DNA of 64,000 bases from a bacterium (GCA_022842165.1 JALHQC010000009.1:1-64000), one strand, 5' to 3'. Shown: positions 36,141-45,377, counted from the first letter of the stretch. Numbers and translations are program-made. Notes: generated from the letters alone by a model not told the origin.

Positions 36141-36170
36141 TTGACTTTTCTCCCAATATTGGAATACATT
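36141..36170 (+). promoter_or_regulatory. Strong sigma-70-type promoter with palindrome
   Basis: TTGACT (36141-36146), an 18-nt spacer and TACATT (36165-36170). The palindrome CCAATATTGG (36153-36162) lies in the spacer, a likely operator. Transcription would start near 36177 and read into the orphan locus at 36202. Confidence 0.6.
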
Positions 36171-36201
36171 CCTCCACAGTTCAACCGGACAGGAGGGGAC
36201 A

Positions 36202-36516
36202 ATGTGCACAGCGTCTCGCATTGACCGGATGAGCAGGCAGCGCCTGCGGGGTGGAGGAATGACAGCACCTCCACCCCCCGGGAGCTTCGGTCAGGACCCT
36301 TGGGCAATAGGACCCAAGCGCCTTCAATGGCTAGGGATGGCTCTACAGTCCATCGCGAAGAATCTGGCCCCGGCACAAATCGCTGCGTCTCTATCCGTGG
36401 CTTCGGCCCATCACACCACCCACCATCTTTCGACGGCCGCAAGGGCTGAAGCCATGGCAGGGGCATCCCCTCCATTTTCTCTCCTTCGTCATTGCCGCGA
36501 TGGGCCCGCTCTCTGA
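36202..36516 (+). CDS. Orphan ORF or structured RNA locus
   Basis: An ORF of 104 codons begins at ATG 36202, 5 nt after AGGAGG, in a transcript whose predicted start is 25 nt upstream. The product resembles nothing I know; it is rich in Ala, Arg, Pro and His and has no signal peptide. The codon choice (TCT, CTA, AGG, CAA) is less G/C-biased than neighbouring genes. The same DNA is very structured: GCAGGC/GCCTGC, GGGGTGGAGG/CCTCCACCCC (36239-36268), CTTGGG/CCCAAG, and GGCTTCgGCCC/GGGCtGAAGCC across about 60 nt. It may be a leader peptide plus regulatory RNA, a small RNA, or a young gene. The whole 35940-36550 gap otherwise holds only repeats. Confidence 0.4.
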   Translation: MCTASRIDRMSRQRLRGGGMTAPPPPGSFGQDPWAIGPKRLQWLGMALQSIAKNLAPAQIAASLSVASAHHTTHHLSTAARAEAMAGASPPFSLLRHCRDGPAL

Positions 36517-36550
36517 CAGGGTAGGGGGCAGCGATTCCGCGAAGCTCGCC

Positions 36551-37762
36551 TCACTCGCGCCTGAGCGCCTCGATCGGGTCGAGGCGTGCGGCGCGCCGTG
36601 CCGGAAAGAAGCCGAACACCACGCCGATCGCCGCCGAGACGAGGAAGGCCGCCGCGATGATGCGCGGGTCGGCGGTGAAGGGGACACCCATCAGCATGGC
36701 CGCAAGTGCTGCAAGCCCCAGCCCGGTGAGAATCCCGAGGATGCCGCCGAACAGGGCGAGCACGATCGACTCGACGAGGAACTGCGTCAGCACCTGCCGC
36801 TCCAGCGCGCCGATCGCCAGCCTGATGCCGATCTCGCGCGTGCGCTCGGTCACCGACACCAGCATGATGTTCATGATGCCGATGCCGCCGACGAGCAGCG
36901 ACACGGCGGCGACCGCACCCAGCAGCCCGGTGAGGATCGTGGTGGTCGATGCCATGGTGTTGGCGATCTGCGTCATGTCGCGCACCGTGAAATTGTCTTC
37001 CTCGCCCGGCGCCACGCGGCGGCGTTCGCGCAGCACGTCTTCCGCATCGCGCTGCACGCGTGGAATGTCCGCGGCCTCCGCCACCGAGATGTTGATGGAC
37101 GAAATGCGCGTATTGCCGGCCAGCCTCCGGTGATAGGTGCGCAGAGGGATGATGACGGTACTGTCCTGGTCGCTGCCGAAGGCCGATTGCCCCTTGCTTT
37201 CGAGCAGGCCGATCACCTCGCAGCCGAAATTGCCGATGCGCAGGCGCTCGCCCAGCGGGTCATCCGTGCCATAAAGCTCGGTGCGGATGGTCGAGCCGAT
37301 GACGCAGACCGATGTCCCAGACCGTTCCTCGCCCTCGGTGAACACCCGGCCGTCGGCCAGCGTCCAGTCCTGCACGGTGAAGAAGTCGGCCGTGGAGCCG
37401 GTCACCGTCGTGTCGTAGTTCAGCGCGCCATAGACGACCTTGGCGGATTTCTGCGCCGAAGGGGCAATGCCGCGCACCCCGGTCAGCTCGCCCTTGAGGG
37501 CGGCAATGTCGCGCTCGTCGAACGAGCGGGAATCATTCGTCGTGCCACCCGGCCCGAAGGTGCTCTGCCCCGGCCTCGCGATCAGCATGTTGCTGCCGAG
37601 CTTGGCGAGATTTTCCTGCACCTTCTGCGAGGCGCCGCTGCCGATCGTCACCATGGCAATGACGGCGGCAACGCCGATGACGATGCCGAGCAGGGTGAGG
37701 ATCGAGCGCAGCACGTTGCGGCGGATCGAGGTCAGCGCCAGCTTGACGGTTTCCCACAGCAT
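36551..37762 (-). CDS. MacB-like ABC transporter permease
   Basis: 403 residues. A first transmembrane helix (about 20-42), a long periplasmic domain and three C-terminal helices (ILTGLLGAVAAVSLLVGGIGIMNIMLV, FLVESIVLALFGGILGILTGLGLAAL, FLVSAAIGVVFGFFPARRAARLDPIEALR) give the MacB/FtsX permease layout. The ATPase is a separate protein here, unlike E. coli MacB. It would export a small molecule, peptide or lipid with the adjacent HlyD-type adaptor. ATG 37762 overlaps the ATPase stop (TGATG). Confidence 0.92.
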   Translation of the reverse strand: MLWETVKLALTSIRRNVLRSILTLLGIVIGVAAVIAMVTIGSGASQKVQENLAKLGSNMLIARPGQSTFGPGGTTNDSRSFDERDIAALKGELTGVRGIAPSAQKSAKVVYGALNYDTTVTGSTADFFTVQDWTLADGRVFTEGEERSGTSVCVIGSTIRTELYGTDDPLGERLRIGNFGCEVIGLLESKGQSAFGSDQDSTVIIPLRTYHRRLAGNTRISSINISVAEAADIPRVQRDAEDVLRERRRVAPGEEDNFTVRDMTQIANTMASTTTILTGLLGAVAAVSLLVGGIGIMNIMLVSVTERTREIGIRLAIGALERQVLTQFLVESIVLALFGGILGILTGLGLAALAAMLMGVPFTADPRIIAAAFLVSAAIGVVFGFFPARRAARLDPIEALRRE

Positions 37763-38463
37763 CAGGCGGCAATCCTTGTCTCGTCGCTGGCGATCGCGCC
37801 ATCGATGAAGCGGATCGCGCGATGCGCATAGGCCGCCATCTCCATCTCGTGCGTCACCATGACGACGGTGATGCCGTTCTCCTCGTTGAGCCGGTTGAGC
37901 AGTTGCATGATCTCGTGGCTGCGCGCGGTATCGAGATTGCCGGTCGGCTCGTCGGCGAGCAGGATCAGCGGATCGGTGACGATCGCCCGCGCGATCGCCA
38001 CGCGCTGCTGCTGGCCGCCCGAGAGTTCGCCCGGCGTATGATGCTCGCGGCCTTCGAGCCCCACCTGATGCAGCGCCCTCACCGCGCGCTCGCGCCGCTC
38101 GCGCTTCGGGCTGCCGCGATAGATCAGCGGCAGCTCGACATTCTCGATCGCCGTCGTGCGGTTCAGCAGGTTGAAGCCCTGGAACACGAAGCCGAGATAA
38201 TTCCGTCTCAGCAACGCCCGCTCGTCGCGCGATAGGCCGGTCACTTCGAGGCCGGAGAATTTGAAGCTGCCGGAGGTCGGCCGGTCGAGGCAGCCGATGA
38301 TGTTCATCGCCGTCGACTTTCCCGACCCCGACGGACCCATGATGGCGATGAACTCGCCCCTGTCGATGACGAGGTCGACGCCCGCCAGCGCGCGCACCAG
38401 CCCGCCGCCTTCGCCATAATGGCGCTGGATGTTCGAGAATGCGATGAGCGGCGCCATGCTCAC
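37762..38463 (-). CDS. MacB/LolD-type ABC transporter ATPase
   Basis: 233 residues. Walker [10 protein letters not shown] near 43-51, Q-loop FVFQGFNLL, signature [15 protein letters not shown] near 143, Walker [13 protein letters not shown] near 165 and the H-loop [10 protein letters not shown]. It powers the adjacent MacB-like permease. GTG 38463 overlaps the adaptor stop by 4 nt; ATG 38457, two codons on, is equally plausible. Confidence 0.92.
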   Translation of the reverse strand: MSMAPLIAFSNIQRHYGEGGGLVRALAGVDLVIDRGEFIAIMGPSGSGKSTAMNIIGCLDRPTSGSFKFSGLEVTGLSRDERALLRRNYLGFVFQGFNLLNRTTAIENVELPLIYRGSPKRERRERAVRALHQVGLEGREHHTPGELSGGQQQRVAIARAIVTDPLILLADEPTGNLDTARSHEIMQLLNRLNEENGITVVMVTHEMEMAAYAHRAIRFIDGAIASDETRIAA

Positions 38464-39734
38464 TTTGGCGCCTGCCGTGACGAGGTGATGACCTGGTCAC
38501 CCGGTTTGAGATCGCCGGAGACGATCTCGGTCAGCTTCCCGTCGCTGACGCCGGTCCTGACGGTCACCGGCTTCGGCGCGCCGTTTTCCAGCACATAGAT
38601 CGTGCGCTCACCATCGGCGGCGCCGCTGGTGGAGCGCTCGAACCGCGGCATGCGCGGCATGAACACGCTGGTGATGCTGAAGCCCTGCGATGCTGGTTCC
38701 CGTGGCGGCTGGTAGCGCAATGCGGAATTCGGCACCGCCAGCGCATCGGGCGTCTCCTGCGTCACGATCTGGGCGGTCGCCGTCATGCCGGGCCGCAGCA
38801 GCAGCCCGCTGTTGTCGACGGTGAGGATCGCCGTATAGGTGACGACGTTCTCGGTGATGTTCGGCGAATACTCGATCGTGTCGATCACCGCCGGAAAGCT
38901 TGTGCCGGGATAGGCATCGACCGTGAAGCTGGCCTTTTGCCCGGTCTTCACCGCACCGATATCGGCCTCGTCCACGTCGGCTTCCAGCTGCATCCGGGCC
39001 AGATCCTCGGCCAGCGTGAACAGCACCGGCGCCTGCAGCGAGGAAGCGACCGTTTGCCCCGGTTCCGCCGCGCGCTTCAGCACGATGCCGTTGACGGGCG
39101 ACAGGATGCGCATCTTGGTGATGTCGGTTTCCTGCATGACGAGTTCGGCCTTCACCACGGCGATGTCAGCCTCCGCCGCCATCACGCCTGCTTCGGCACG
39201 CGCCAGCCCGGCGCGCGCGGTGTCGAGGTCCTGCCCCGATGAAATGCCCTGCTTGCTCAGGCGTTCGGCGCGGGCCAGCGCCACCTGCCGTTCCTTCAGT
39301 GTGGCCTGCGCATCCGCACGCCGCGCTTCCGCCGCGGCGAGGGTCGCCCTGACGCGGGCAAGCTCCGCATTCAGCCGGTCGGCATCAAGCTCCGCCAGCA
39401 CGTCGCCCTGCCTGACGATCGAGTTGTTCTTCACGTTCACGCTGCGGATGACGCCCGAGCGCTCGCTCGACACATCGACCTGGGTCGTCGGCTCGACATT
39501 GCCGGTTGCCTGCACCTTGACGACCAGCATCTGGCGCTCGGCCGGCGCGGTCTGATAGGTGACGGCGGCAGTCTGCCCCTGCGCCTGGGTGTACCACCAC
39601 ACGGCGCCGGCAAGCGTTGCGGCCAGAACCGCAAGCCATATCGCGCGCCTGATCCACGCCCGGCGCCGGCTCCTGGCGTCCAGTCCCAGAACGGCCGCGA
39701 TTTCGGCCTGGGTCGGCAAGGTCTGAATGTTCAT
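38460..39734 (-). CDS. HlyD/MacA-type periplasmic adaptor
   Basis: About 424 residues. A single transmembrane anchor lies near 28-48, then the membrane-fusion fold: a split lipoyl motif (VDVSSERSGVIRSVNVKNNSIVRQGDVLAELD; MRILSPVNGIVLKRAAEPGQTV), a long alpha-hairpin between them (RVRATLAAAEARRADAQATLKE), a beta-barrel and a C-terminal membrane-proximal domain. It would connect the MacB-like pump to an outer-membrane channel encoded elsewhere. ATG 39734 begins MNIQTLPTQAEIA. Confidence 0.9.
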   Translation of the reverse strand: MNIQTLPTQAEIAAVLGLDARSRRRAWIRRAIWLAVLAATLAGAVWWYTQAQGQTAAVTYQTAPAERQMLVVKVQATGNVEPTTQVDVSSERSGVIRSVNVKNNSIVRQGDVLAELDADRLNAELARVRATLAAAEARRADAQATLKERQVALARAERLSKQGISSGQDLDTARAGLARAEAGVMAAEADIAVVKAELVMQETDITKMRILSPVNGIVLKRAAEPGQTVASSLQAPVLFTLAEDLARMQLEADVDEADIGAVKTGQKASFTVDAYPGTSFPAVIDTIEYSPNITENVVTYTAILTVDNSGLLLRPGMTATAQIVTQETPDALAVPNSALRYQPPREPASQGFSITSVFMPRMPRFERSTSGAADGERTIYVLENGAPKPVTVRTGVSDGKLTEIVSGDLKPGDQVITSSRQAPK

Positions 39735-39831
39735 GTCGTTACGGGCTATCCTGTCTTTCTGCCAGTATAGACGCAAAATTGGTCGTTTTCCGGCGCTTTC
39801 CGGGAATCGCGGCCCCTGCTAGGAGGCCGCC

Positions 39832-40623
39832 ATGACCAGCATCAAGTTCGAAACCGCGCCCGATGGCACCGAGATTGCCTACCGCGAGGATGGCGGCGAG
39901 GATTTCGGCCGTTGCGGCCTGTTCTGGCTCGGCGGCTTCAAGTCCGACATGACGGGCTCCAAGGCCGAGGCGCTGGCCGCGCTGGCGCGCGATACCAGGC
40001 GCTCGTCCTTCCGCTTCGACTATTCCGGCCACGGCGCCTCGGGCGGGTTCTTCGTCGACGGCACGATTTCCGGATGGCTGAACCAGGCGCTCCATATGTT
40101 CACGAAGAAGGCCGCCGGCAAGAGGATCATCATCGGATCGAGCATGGGCGGCTGGATTGCCATGCTGCTCTATCGCGCTTTGCAGCGCGACCCGCGAGCG
40201 GCAAAGCGCATCGCCGGCCTGGTGCTGTTGGCACCCGCCACCGACATGACGGCGGATCTGATGTGGGACGTCTTCCCCGATCACGTGAAAGCGGAACTGG
40301 CGGAAAAGGGCGTCTATCTTCGCCCGTCTGATTATGGCGAGCCCTATCCCATCACCGCGCGGCTGATCACCGATGGCGAGAAACACCTGATGCTGAAGCA
40401 AGGCATCGCCTGCGACTGCCCGGTGAGAATCCTGCAAGGCGACATCGACCCGGATGTCCCGCCCGCCCATGGCGTGAAGGTCTTCAACGCCATAAGTGGG
40501 GCAGACGTGACGCTGACGCTGATCAAGGATGGCGATCACCGCCTGTCGTCTCCCACGCATCTGGCACTGCTCCGCGAAACAGCCCTCAGGCTCGCCGAAC
40601 GCGCCGACGGCGTTACCGTCTGA
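39832..40623 (+). CDS. Alpha/beta hydrolase
   Basis: 263 residues. Nucleophile elbow GSSMGG with Ser104, FDYSGHGASGG near 62, acid candidate Asp in LQGDIDPDVPP near 202, and His in KDGDHRLS near 238. The pattern is close to serine aminopeptidase S33-type hydrolases and ABHD10-like thioesterases; the substrate is unknown. It is divergent from the exporter genes and convergent with the SDR gene, with an 11-bp overlap at the 3' ends. Confidence 0.85.
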   Translation: MTSIKFETAPDGTEIAYREDGGEDFGRCGLFWLGGFKSDMTGSKAEALAALARDTRRSSFRFDYSGHGASGGFFVDGTISGWLNQALHMFTKKAAGKRIIIGSSMGGWIAMLLYRALQRDPRAAKRIAGLVLLAPATDMTADLMWDVFPDHVKAELAEKGVYLRPSDYGEPYPITARLITDGEKHLMLKQGIACDCPVRILQGDIDPDVPPAHGVKVFNAISGADVTLTLIKDGDHRLSSPTHLALLRETALRLAERADGVTV

Positions 40624-41482
40624 GCGCCTCGGCGATGGCGCTGAGGCCTTCGCGATAGGAAGGGTAGGCGAGGGCAACACCCAGTTCCTGCTTCAACCGC
40701 GCATTCGAAACCCGTTTTGAATCGGCATAGAAGCTGCGCGCCATCGGCGACAGGTCCGCGTCGTCGAATGGCGTATCGGGCGGTATGGGAAGGCCCAGCA
40801 GTTTGGCGCCGAAGGCGACGACATCCTGCGGCGGTGCTGCTTCATCATCGCAGACATTATAGGCGCGGCCCGGATTGGGCTTTGCAATCGAAGCTTCCAG
40901 GATGGTGGCGATATCGTCCACATGGATGCGGCTGAAAACCTGCCCCGGCTTGATGACGCGTTTCGCCGTTCCCTCGAGAAGAGACAGAAGCTGGTTCCGT
41001 CCCGGCCCGTAGATCCCGGCAAGCCGGAAGATGTGAACGGGAAGCCCGTGCTCGCGCCACAGGTCGAGCCATTGCGTCTCGGCCTGCAACCGCTTGTAGC
41101 CGCGTTCGGTGTTGGGTGTCAGCGGCGTATCCTCGGTGACGAGGCCGCCGCCATGATCGCCATAGACGCCGGTGGTCGAGAGATAGGAAACCCAGCGGAA
41201 CTGGGCGGCGCGATGCGCAAAGTCCCTTGCATGCTGGCGCAGCACAGGATCGCCATCCGCTCCGGGCGGTGCGGACACCACGGCATGCGTGACGCCGTCG
41301 AATGCATCGTCAGGAAGCGGCACCGTGCCGTCGAAGACAAGGCCTTCATAGCCGCGGGCGGCTATTGCGGCAGCACCTGCAGCGCTGCGGCTGGTGGCTG
41401 ATATCTTCCAGCCCTTCGCGGCAAGCCGTGCCGCAAGAATTCTTGCCGAGAAGCCGAGACCGAAACACAGCAAGTGGTTCAT
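40613..41482 (-). CDS. NAD-dependent epimerase/SDR-family protein
   Basis: 289 residues from ATG 41482. An atypical N-terminal nucleotide motif (LLCFGLGFSARILAARL, GxGxxxxxLA-like), VSYLSTTGVYGDHGGG and YKRLQAETQW (the YxxxK-like site), FRLAGIYGPGRN and NVCDDEAAPPQDVV place it in the extended SDR/epimerase group, similar to YeeZ-type proteins. The substrate is unknown. It overlaps queG by 4 nt and is probably in one operon with GST and queG. Confidence 0.85.
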   Translation of the reverse strand: MNHLLCFGLGFSARILAARLAAKGWKISATSRSAAGAAAIAARGYEGLVFDGTVPLPDDAFDGVTHAVVSAPPGADGDPVLRQHARDFAHRAAQFRWVSYLSTTGVYGDHGGGLVTEDTPLTPNTERGYKRLQAETQWLDLWREHGLPVHIFRLAGIYGPGRNQLLSLLEGTAKRVIKPGQVFSRIHVDDIATILEASIAKPNPGRAYNVCDDEAAPPQDVVAFGAKLLGLPIPPDTPFDDADLSPMARSFYADSKRVSNARLKQELGVALAYPSYREGLSAIAEALRR

Positions 41483-42588
41483 GCAGTCTCCCATTCGCGG
41501 CGCACGTCCTCATCCGTTTCGTTTGCCAGATGGAAGCCGCGCAATTCGCCGAACCGCTGTCCGGGCGCCAGTTGCGACAGCGCCCATACCGCCATCGCCC
41601 GCACCAGGGGGGAAGGATCGCCAAGCAGCTTCTCGATGCTCGGCAGAAGCGTGGCGTCACCGCTGTTTCCCGCCGCGATCAGCACATTGCGGATGAAGCG
41701 GTCGCGACCCGTGCGCTTGACGGGGGAACCTGCGAACAGCGCGCGGAAAGAGGCATCGTCGAGCAACAGCAACCGGTTCAATGGCGGCGCGCGCAAGTCA
41801 TCGCGTGCCTTGAGCTTCGCTTCCGAGGCTTCTGCAGCGAACTTGTTCCACGGGCACACGGCAAGGCAATCGTCGCAGCCATAGATGCGGTTTCCCATCG
41901 CTCTGCGGAATTCGTGATCGATATGGCCCTTGTGCTCGATGGTGAGATAGGAAATGCAGCGCCGCGCATCGAGCTGATAGGGTGCGGGAAAGGCTGATGT
42001 CGGGCAGATGTCGAGGCAGGCGCGGCATGAGCCGCAATGATCGGTCTCGGGCTCGTCCGCCTCGAGCGCGGCGGTGGTCAAGATGGTGCCGATGAAGAAC
42101 CACGAGCCCAGCTCGCGTGACACCAGATTCGTGTGCCTGCCCTGCCAGCCAAGCCCCGCCTTCTGCGCCAGCGGCTTCTCCATAAGGGGTGCGGTATCGA
42201 CGAACACCTTCACATCGGCCTTCGTCTCGTGGGCCAGCCATTGCGCGATCTGCTTCAGCCGGCCCTTGACGATGTCATGATAGTCGCGGTTGAGCGCATA
42301 GACCGAAATGACGCCCGACTGCCGGTCGCGAAGCCGCTCGAGCGGGTCCATGTCAGGACCGTAGTTCATCGCCAGAATGATCGCCGATTTTGCATCGGGC
42401 CACATGGCCAGCGGACTTTTCCGCCGGTCTTCGGTTTCCGCCATCCACTCCATCGAACCGTGGCGCTTCTCTGCAATGAAGCTGCGGAGCCGCTCGGCAA
42501 GAGCAGGATCATCTGCAAGGCGCGCGATCCGCGTATCGCTAAACCCTTCTGCCGCTGCCCGCTCCCTGATGCGCTGGGCGAGATTCAT
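41479..42588 (-). CDS. queG: Epoxyqueuosine reductase QueG
   Basis: 369 residues. QueG uses cobalamin and two 4Fe-4S clusters for the last step of queuosine synthesis on tRNA. The cobalamin domain includes VDTAPLMEKPLAQKAGLGWQGRHTNLVSRELGSWFFIG near 160-195; the cluster motifs are CGSCRACLDICPTSAF and GCDDCLAVCPWNKFA; a C-terminal HEAT-like part follows. ATG 42588 is six bases after the GST stop. Confidence 0.95.
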   Translation of the reverse strand: MNLAQRIRERAAAEGFSDTRIARLADDPALAERLRSFIAEKRHGSMEWMAETEDRRKSPLAMWPDAKSAIILAMNYGPDMDPLERLRDRQSGVISVYALNRDYHDIVKGRLKQIAQWLAHETKADVKVFVDTAPLMEKPLAQKAGLGWQGRHTNLVSRELGSWFFIGTILTTAALEADEPETDHCGSCRACLDICPTSAFPAPYQLDARRCISYLTIEHKGHIDHEFRRAMGNRIYGCDDCLAVCPWNKFAAEASEAKLKARDDLRAPPLNRLLLLDDASFRALFAGSPVKRTGRDRFIRNVLIAAGNSGDATLLPSIEKLLGDPSPLVRAMAVWALSQLAPGQRFGELRGFHLANETDEDVRREWETA

Positions 42589-42593
42589 GACGC

Positions 42594-43277
42594 TCAGAAG
42601 TCGAGGTCCGCATAATGGGCACCCGGCGCCATGCCGCGCACCGTGTCGGCGAGCAGCGGCCTGAAGGAGGGGCGCGATTTCATGCGCTGGTACCATGATT
42701 TCGCGGCCGGATACTCGGCCCACGGAATATCTCCGAAATAATCGACCGCCGAAACATGCGCAGCCGCCGCGAGATCGGCCAGCGACAGCTGGTCGCCCGC
42801 CAGCCAGGTGCGGCGATCGACCAGATGGCCGATATAGTCGAGGTGCTCGCGCAGCCGCACCATGGCGTTGCGCACCCGCGTGGTGTCCATGCCGCCGCCG
42901 CCCGCCTCGCGCGGCAGAAAGCGGCGGATCACCTTCTCGGTGATCACCGGTTCCGAAACCTCGGCATAGAACTTGGTGTCGAACCAGCCCACCAGCCTTC
43001 GCACTTCGGCACGCTCGAAGGCATCGCCCGGGATGAGTGTCGCGCGCTCGGCCTTGGTCTCTTCCAGGAATTCGCCGATCGCCTCGACGCCGCAAATGGG
43101 AGACGTGCTGTCCTCGAGATAGACCGGCAGCGTCCCGGCGGGATTGATTTCGAAGATGTCCGCCGAGGGCTCCCACGGCGCCTCGTCGATCAGATCCGCA
43201 TGAACGCCATATTCCCCCAGCGCCAGGCGCATGCGCCGGCTGAAAGGGTCGAGCGTGAAATGAATGAGACTTGGCAT
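42594..43277 (-). CDS. Glutathione S-transferase family protein
   Basis: 227 residues from ATG 43277. The thioredoxin-like N-terminal domain (IHFTLDPFSRRMRLALGEYG, INPAGTLPVYLED, ICGVEAIGEFLEE) and the helical C-terminal domain (RRTWLAGDQLSLADLAAAAHVSAVDYFG) are those of GSTs. The residue after the first strand is Ser, a possible catalytic position. The substrate is unknown; it is grouped with queG and an SDR gene. Confidence 0.9.
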   Translation of the reverse strand: MPSLIHFTLDPFSRRMRLALGEYGVHADLIDEAPWEPSADIFEINPAGTLPVYLEDSTSPICGVEAIGEFLEETKAERATLIPGDAFERAEVRRLVGWFDTKFYAEVSEPVITEKVIRRFLPREAGGGGMDTTRVRNAMVRLREHLDYIGHLVDRRTWLAGDQLSLADLAAAAHVSAVDYFGDIPWAEYPAAKSWYQRMKSRPSFRPLLADTVRGMAPGAHYADLDF

Positions 43278-43427
43278 TAGAGAAGAATTAACCCTGACGC
43301 TGTCAACACGGCCTTGGGGATCGTTTCGCCGCAATTGCCCCTGATCGAATGGGCGTATAAAACGCGTTCGCCGAAGCGGCAAGCAATTCCGAGTCCGGCC
43401 CAATGGGGAACCCCAAGTGAAGATCTC

Positions 43428-44252
43428 ATGCTGATACTCCAGATCGTCGTTCTGGCACTCATCCAGGGCATCACCGAATTCCTGCCGATCTCGTCATCTG
43501 GTCATCTGCTGCTGGTTCCCGCGCTGACAGGCTGGCCCGACCAGGGCCTGCTCACCGATGTGATGGTCCATATGGGGTCCTTCCTGGCGGTGGTCGTCTA
43601 TTTCTGGCGCGACTGCGTGAACCTGACGATCGGCGGACTGGACCTGCTGCGGGGCCGCGTCACCGCCTGGGGGCGGCTTGCCCTGCTGATCGTGGTGGGC
43701 ACCATCCCGGCCGTCGCCTTCGGCGTGTTCCTCGACAAGATCGGCTTCATGGACGCGGTGCGCACCATGCCCCAGATCATCGCCTGGAACGCCATCATCT
43801 TCGGCGCTCTGCTCTATATCTGCGACCGGTATGGCCTGACGACCAGGCGCATGTCCGACATGTCGCTGATGCCGGCACTCATCATCGGCATCGCCCAGGC
43901 GATTGCCATCATTCCCGGCACCAGCCGCTCCGGCATCACCATGACGGCGGCGCGCGCGCTCGGCTTCGAGCGGCCCGAAGCGGCCCGTTTCGCCTTCCTG
44001 CTCGGCATTCCGGCGATTGCGGGTGCGGGCGTATTGAAGCTGGGCGATGCGGTGGCCTCTGGCGAGACGATCTCCTTCAGCGTGATGCTGACCGCCATTC
44101 TCACCTTCTTCGTGGCCCTTGGCACCATCACCCTGCTGATGAAAATGGTGCGCTACATGAGCTTCCTGCCCTTCGCGGTCTACCGCATCTTGCTGGGCAT
44201 TCTGCTTCTCGGCCTGATCTACTCGGGAATGCCGCTGGGCGCCGTGAACTGA
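43428..44252 (+). CDS. uppP: Undecaprenyl-diphosphate phosphatase UppP/BacA
   Basis: 274 residues, about eight transmembrane segments. It recycles the undecaprenyl carrier for cell-wall synthesis and gives bacitracin resistance. Both signature regions are present: GITEFLPISSSGHLLL near 14-29 and IIPGTSRSGITMTAARALGF near 158-177. ATG 43428 starts the normal N-terminus MLILQIVVLALIQG. The 3' end overlaps the convergent NDUFA9-like gene by 34 bp. Confidence 0.96.
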   Translation: MLILQIVVLALIQGITEFLPISSSGHLLLVPALTGWPDQGLLTDVMVHMGSFLAVVVYFWRDCVNLTIGGLDLLRGRVTAWGRLALLIVVGTIPAVAFGVFLDKIGFMDAVRTMPQIIAWNAIIFGALLYICDRYGLTTRRMSDMSLMPALIIGIAQAIAIIPGTSRSGITMTAARALGFERPEAARFAFLLGIPAIAGAGVLKLGDAVASGETISFSVMLTAILTFFVALGTITLLMKMVRYMSFLPFAVYRILLGILLLGLIYSGMPLGAVN

Positions 44253-45208
44253 CCCGCCTTGCGGAAGCGGTAGAGATAGCCCGGAACGATGCCCTCGATG
44301 CCAGACGCCGCAATGCCGAGGCCCTCGAGCGTGCGGCCTTCGCGCCGTGCCTGCTCGCTCACCACATTGTCGGTCTTCAGCAGTTCCACCTGATCGGTGG
44401 TCAGAAGCCGGCCCGGCAGCATCCCGAGGATCAGCGCCTGGACCTTGGCGATCCCCCACGGCACGGGAACGAGCAGCCGCGTGCGCCCGATGGTGTCGAG
44501 CGTGAACTGCATCAACGCCCTGAAGCTGAGATTTTCCGGCCCGCCAAGCTCATAGGTCTTGCCGTCCGCCTCGCCGCGGTCGATCAGCCTCGCAATGGCT
44601 TCCGCGACATCGCCCACGAAAACCGGCGCGAATTTCGTCATCCCCCCGCCGATCAGCGGCAGCGCCGGTGTAAAGCGGCTCAGCGCCGCGAAGCGGTTGA
44701 AGAAACTGTCTTCCGGGCCGAACACGATCGACGGGCGGATGATGATGGCGCCGGGGAATGCCGCGCGCGCCCGTCTTTCGCCCTCGGCCTTCGAGCGCGC
44801 GTATTCGGCTGAAGATTTCTCATCGGCACCGATCGCCGACATCTGGATGAACATCCGCGCCCTGGCGGCCTTTGCAGCCTTGGCGCTGGCCTCCGCCCCG
44901 AAGGCATGCACCGCATCGAAGCTCTGGGCACCGCCGGAAAAGAGGACGCCCGTCAGGTTGATGACGGCATAGGCGCCCTCGCAGGCAGCGGCCAGCGAGG
45001 CGGGGTAGCGCACGTTGGCCTGCACGTTCATGATCTGCCCGGTGTTGCCGAGGGGCTGCAGGTGGCCCGCAAGATCGGGCCTCCGGCAGGCGACCCTGAT
45101 GCGGTAGCCACGCCTTGCCAAGGCACGTACGACATGCCTCCCGACAAAACCCGAGCCGCCGATGATGGTGATGATTCTGTCGGAAGGCTGAACGAGCACG
45201 TGCTGCAC
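44219..45208 (-). CDS. Complex I NDUFA9-like NAD(P)-binding protein
   Basis: 329 residues of the atypical SDR group related to the complex I accessory subunit NDUFA9. The dinucleotide motif GGSGFVGRHVVRALARRG (17-34), NLTGVLFSGGAQSFDAVHA, ARMFIQMSAIGAD, SIVFGPEDSFFNRFAAL and PVFVGDVAEAIARL are visible. It is widespread in alphaproteobacteria. In mitochondria the homologue stabilises complex I; the bacterial role is less clear. The start is at 45208 with only weak ribosome-site sequence. Confidence 0.88.
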   Translation of the reverse strand: MQHVLVQPSDRIITIIGGSGFVGRHVVRALARRGYRIRVACRRPDLAGHLQPLGNTGQIMNVQANVRYPASLAAACEGAYAVINLTGVLFSGGAQSFDAVHAFGAEASAKAAKAARARMFIQMSAIGADEKSSAEYARSKAEGERRARAAFPGAIIIRPSIVFGPEDSFFNRFAALSRFTPALPLIGGGMTKFAPVFVGDVAEAIARLIDRGEADGKTYELGGPENLSFRALMQFTLDTIGRTRLLVPVPWGIAKVQALILGMLPGRLLTTDQVELLKTDNVVSEQARREGRTLEGLGIAASGIEGIVPGYLYRFRKAGQFTAPSGIPE

Positions 45209-45336
45209 CTGGGATGATTGAGGGACCCGCGCCTTTTAGCGCCGCGCTGGCCGCGATGCAAAGGGCGAAGACGACGCAACGCGAATGGCGCTTCGTTCCG
45301 CCCTACATCCGCCGCAACTGGCCCTCAGGACTGCGG

Positions 45337-45369
45337 TTGACACATCATGGAAGCGTCTCTAAGAGACGC
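45337..45369 (+). promoter_or_regulatory. tRNA-Leu promoter with palindrome over -10
   Basis: TTGACA (45337-45342), a 17-nt spacer and TAAGAG (45360-45365). The perfect inverted repeat GCGTCTC-TAA-GAGACGC (45353-45369) covers the -10 and start region. Confidence 0.6.
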
Positions 45370-45377
45370 CCCGGAAT

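Noticed and set aside
36089-36475. Minus-strand ORF of 128 codons in the 36-kb gap
   Set aside because: It lacks a ribosome site and promoter and runs through family C repeats; the plus-strand signals are far better.
36202-36516. Match to RNase P, tmRNA, SRP or 6S RNA
   Set aside because: I looked for their conserved core sequences on both strands and did not find them; identity of the structured region remains open.
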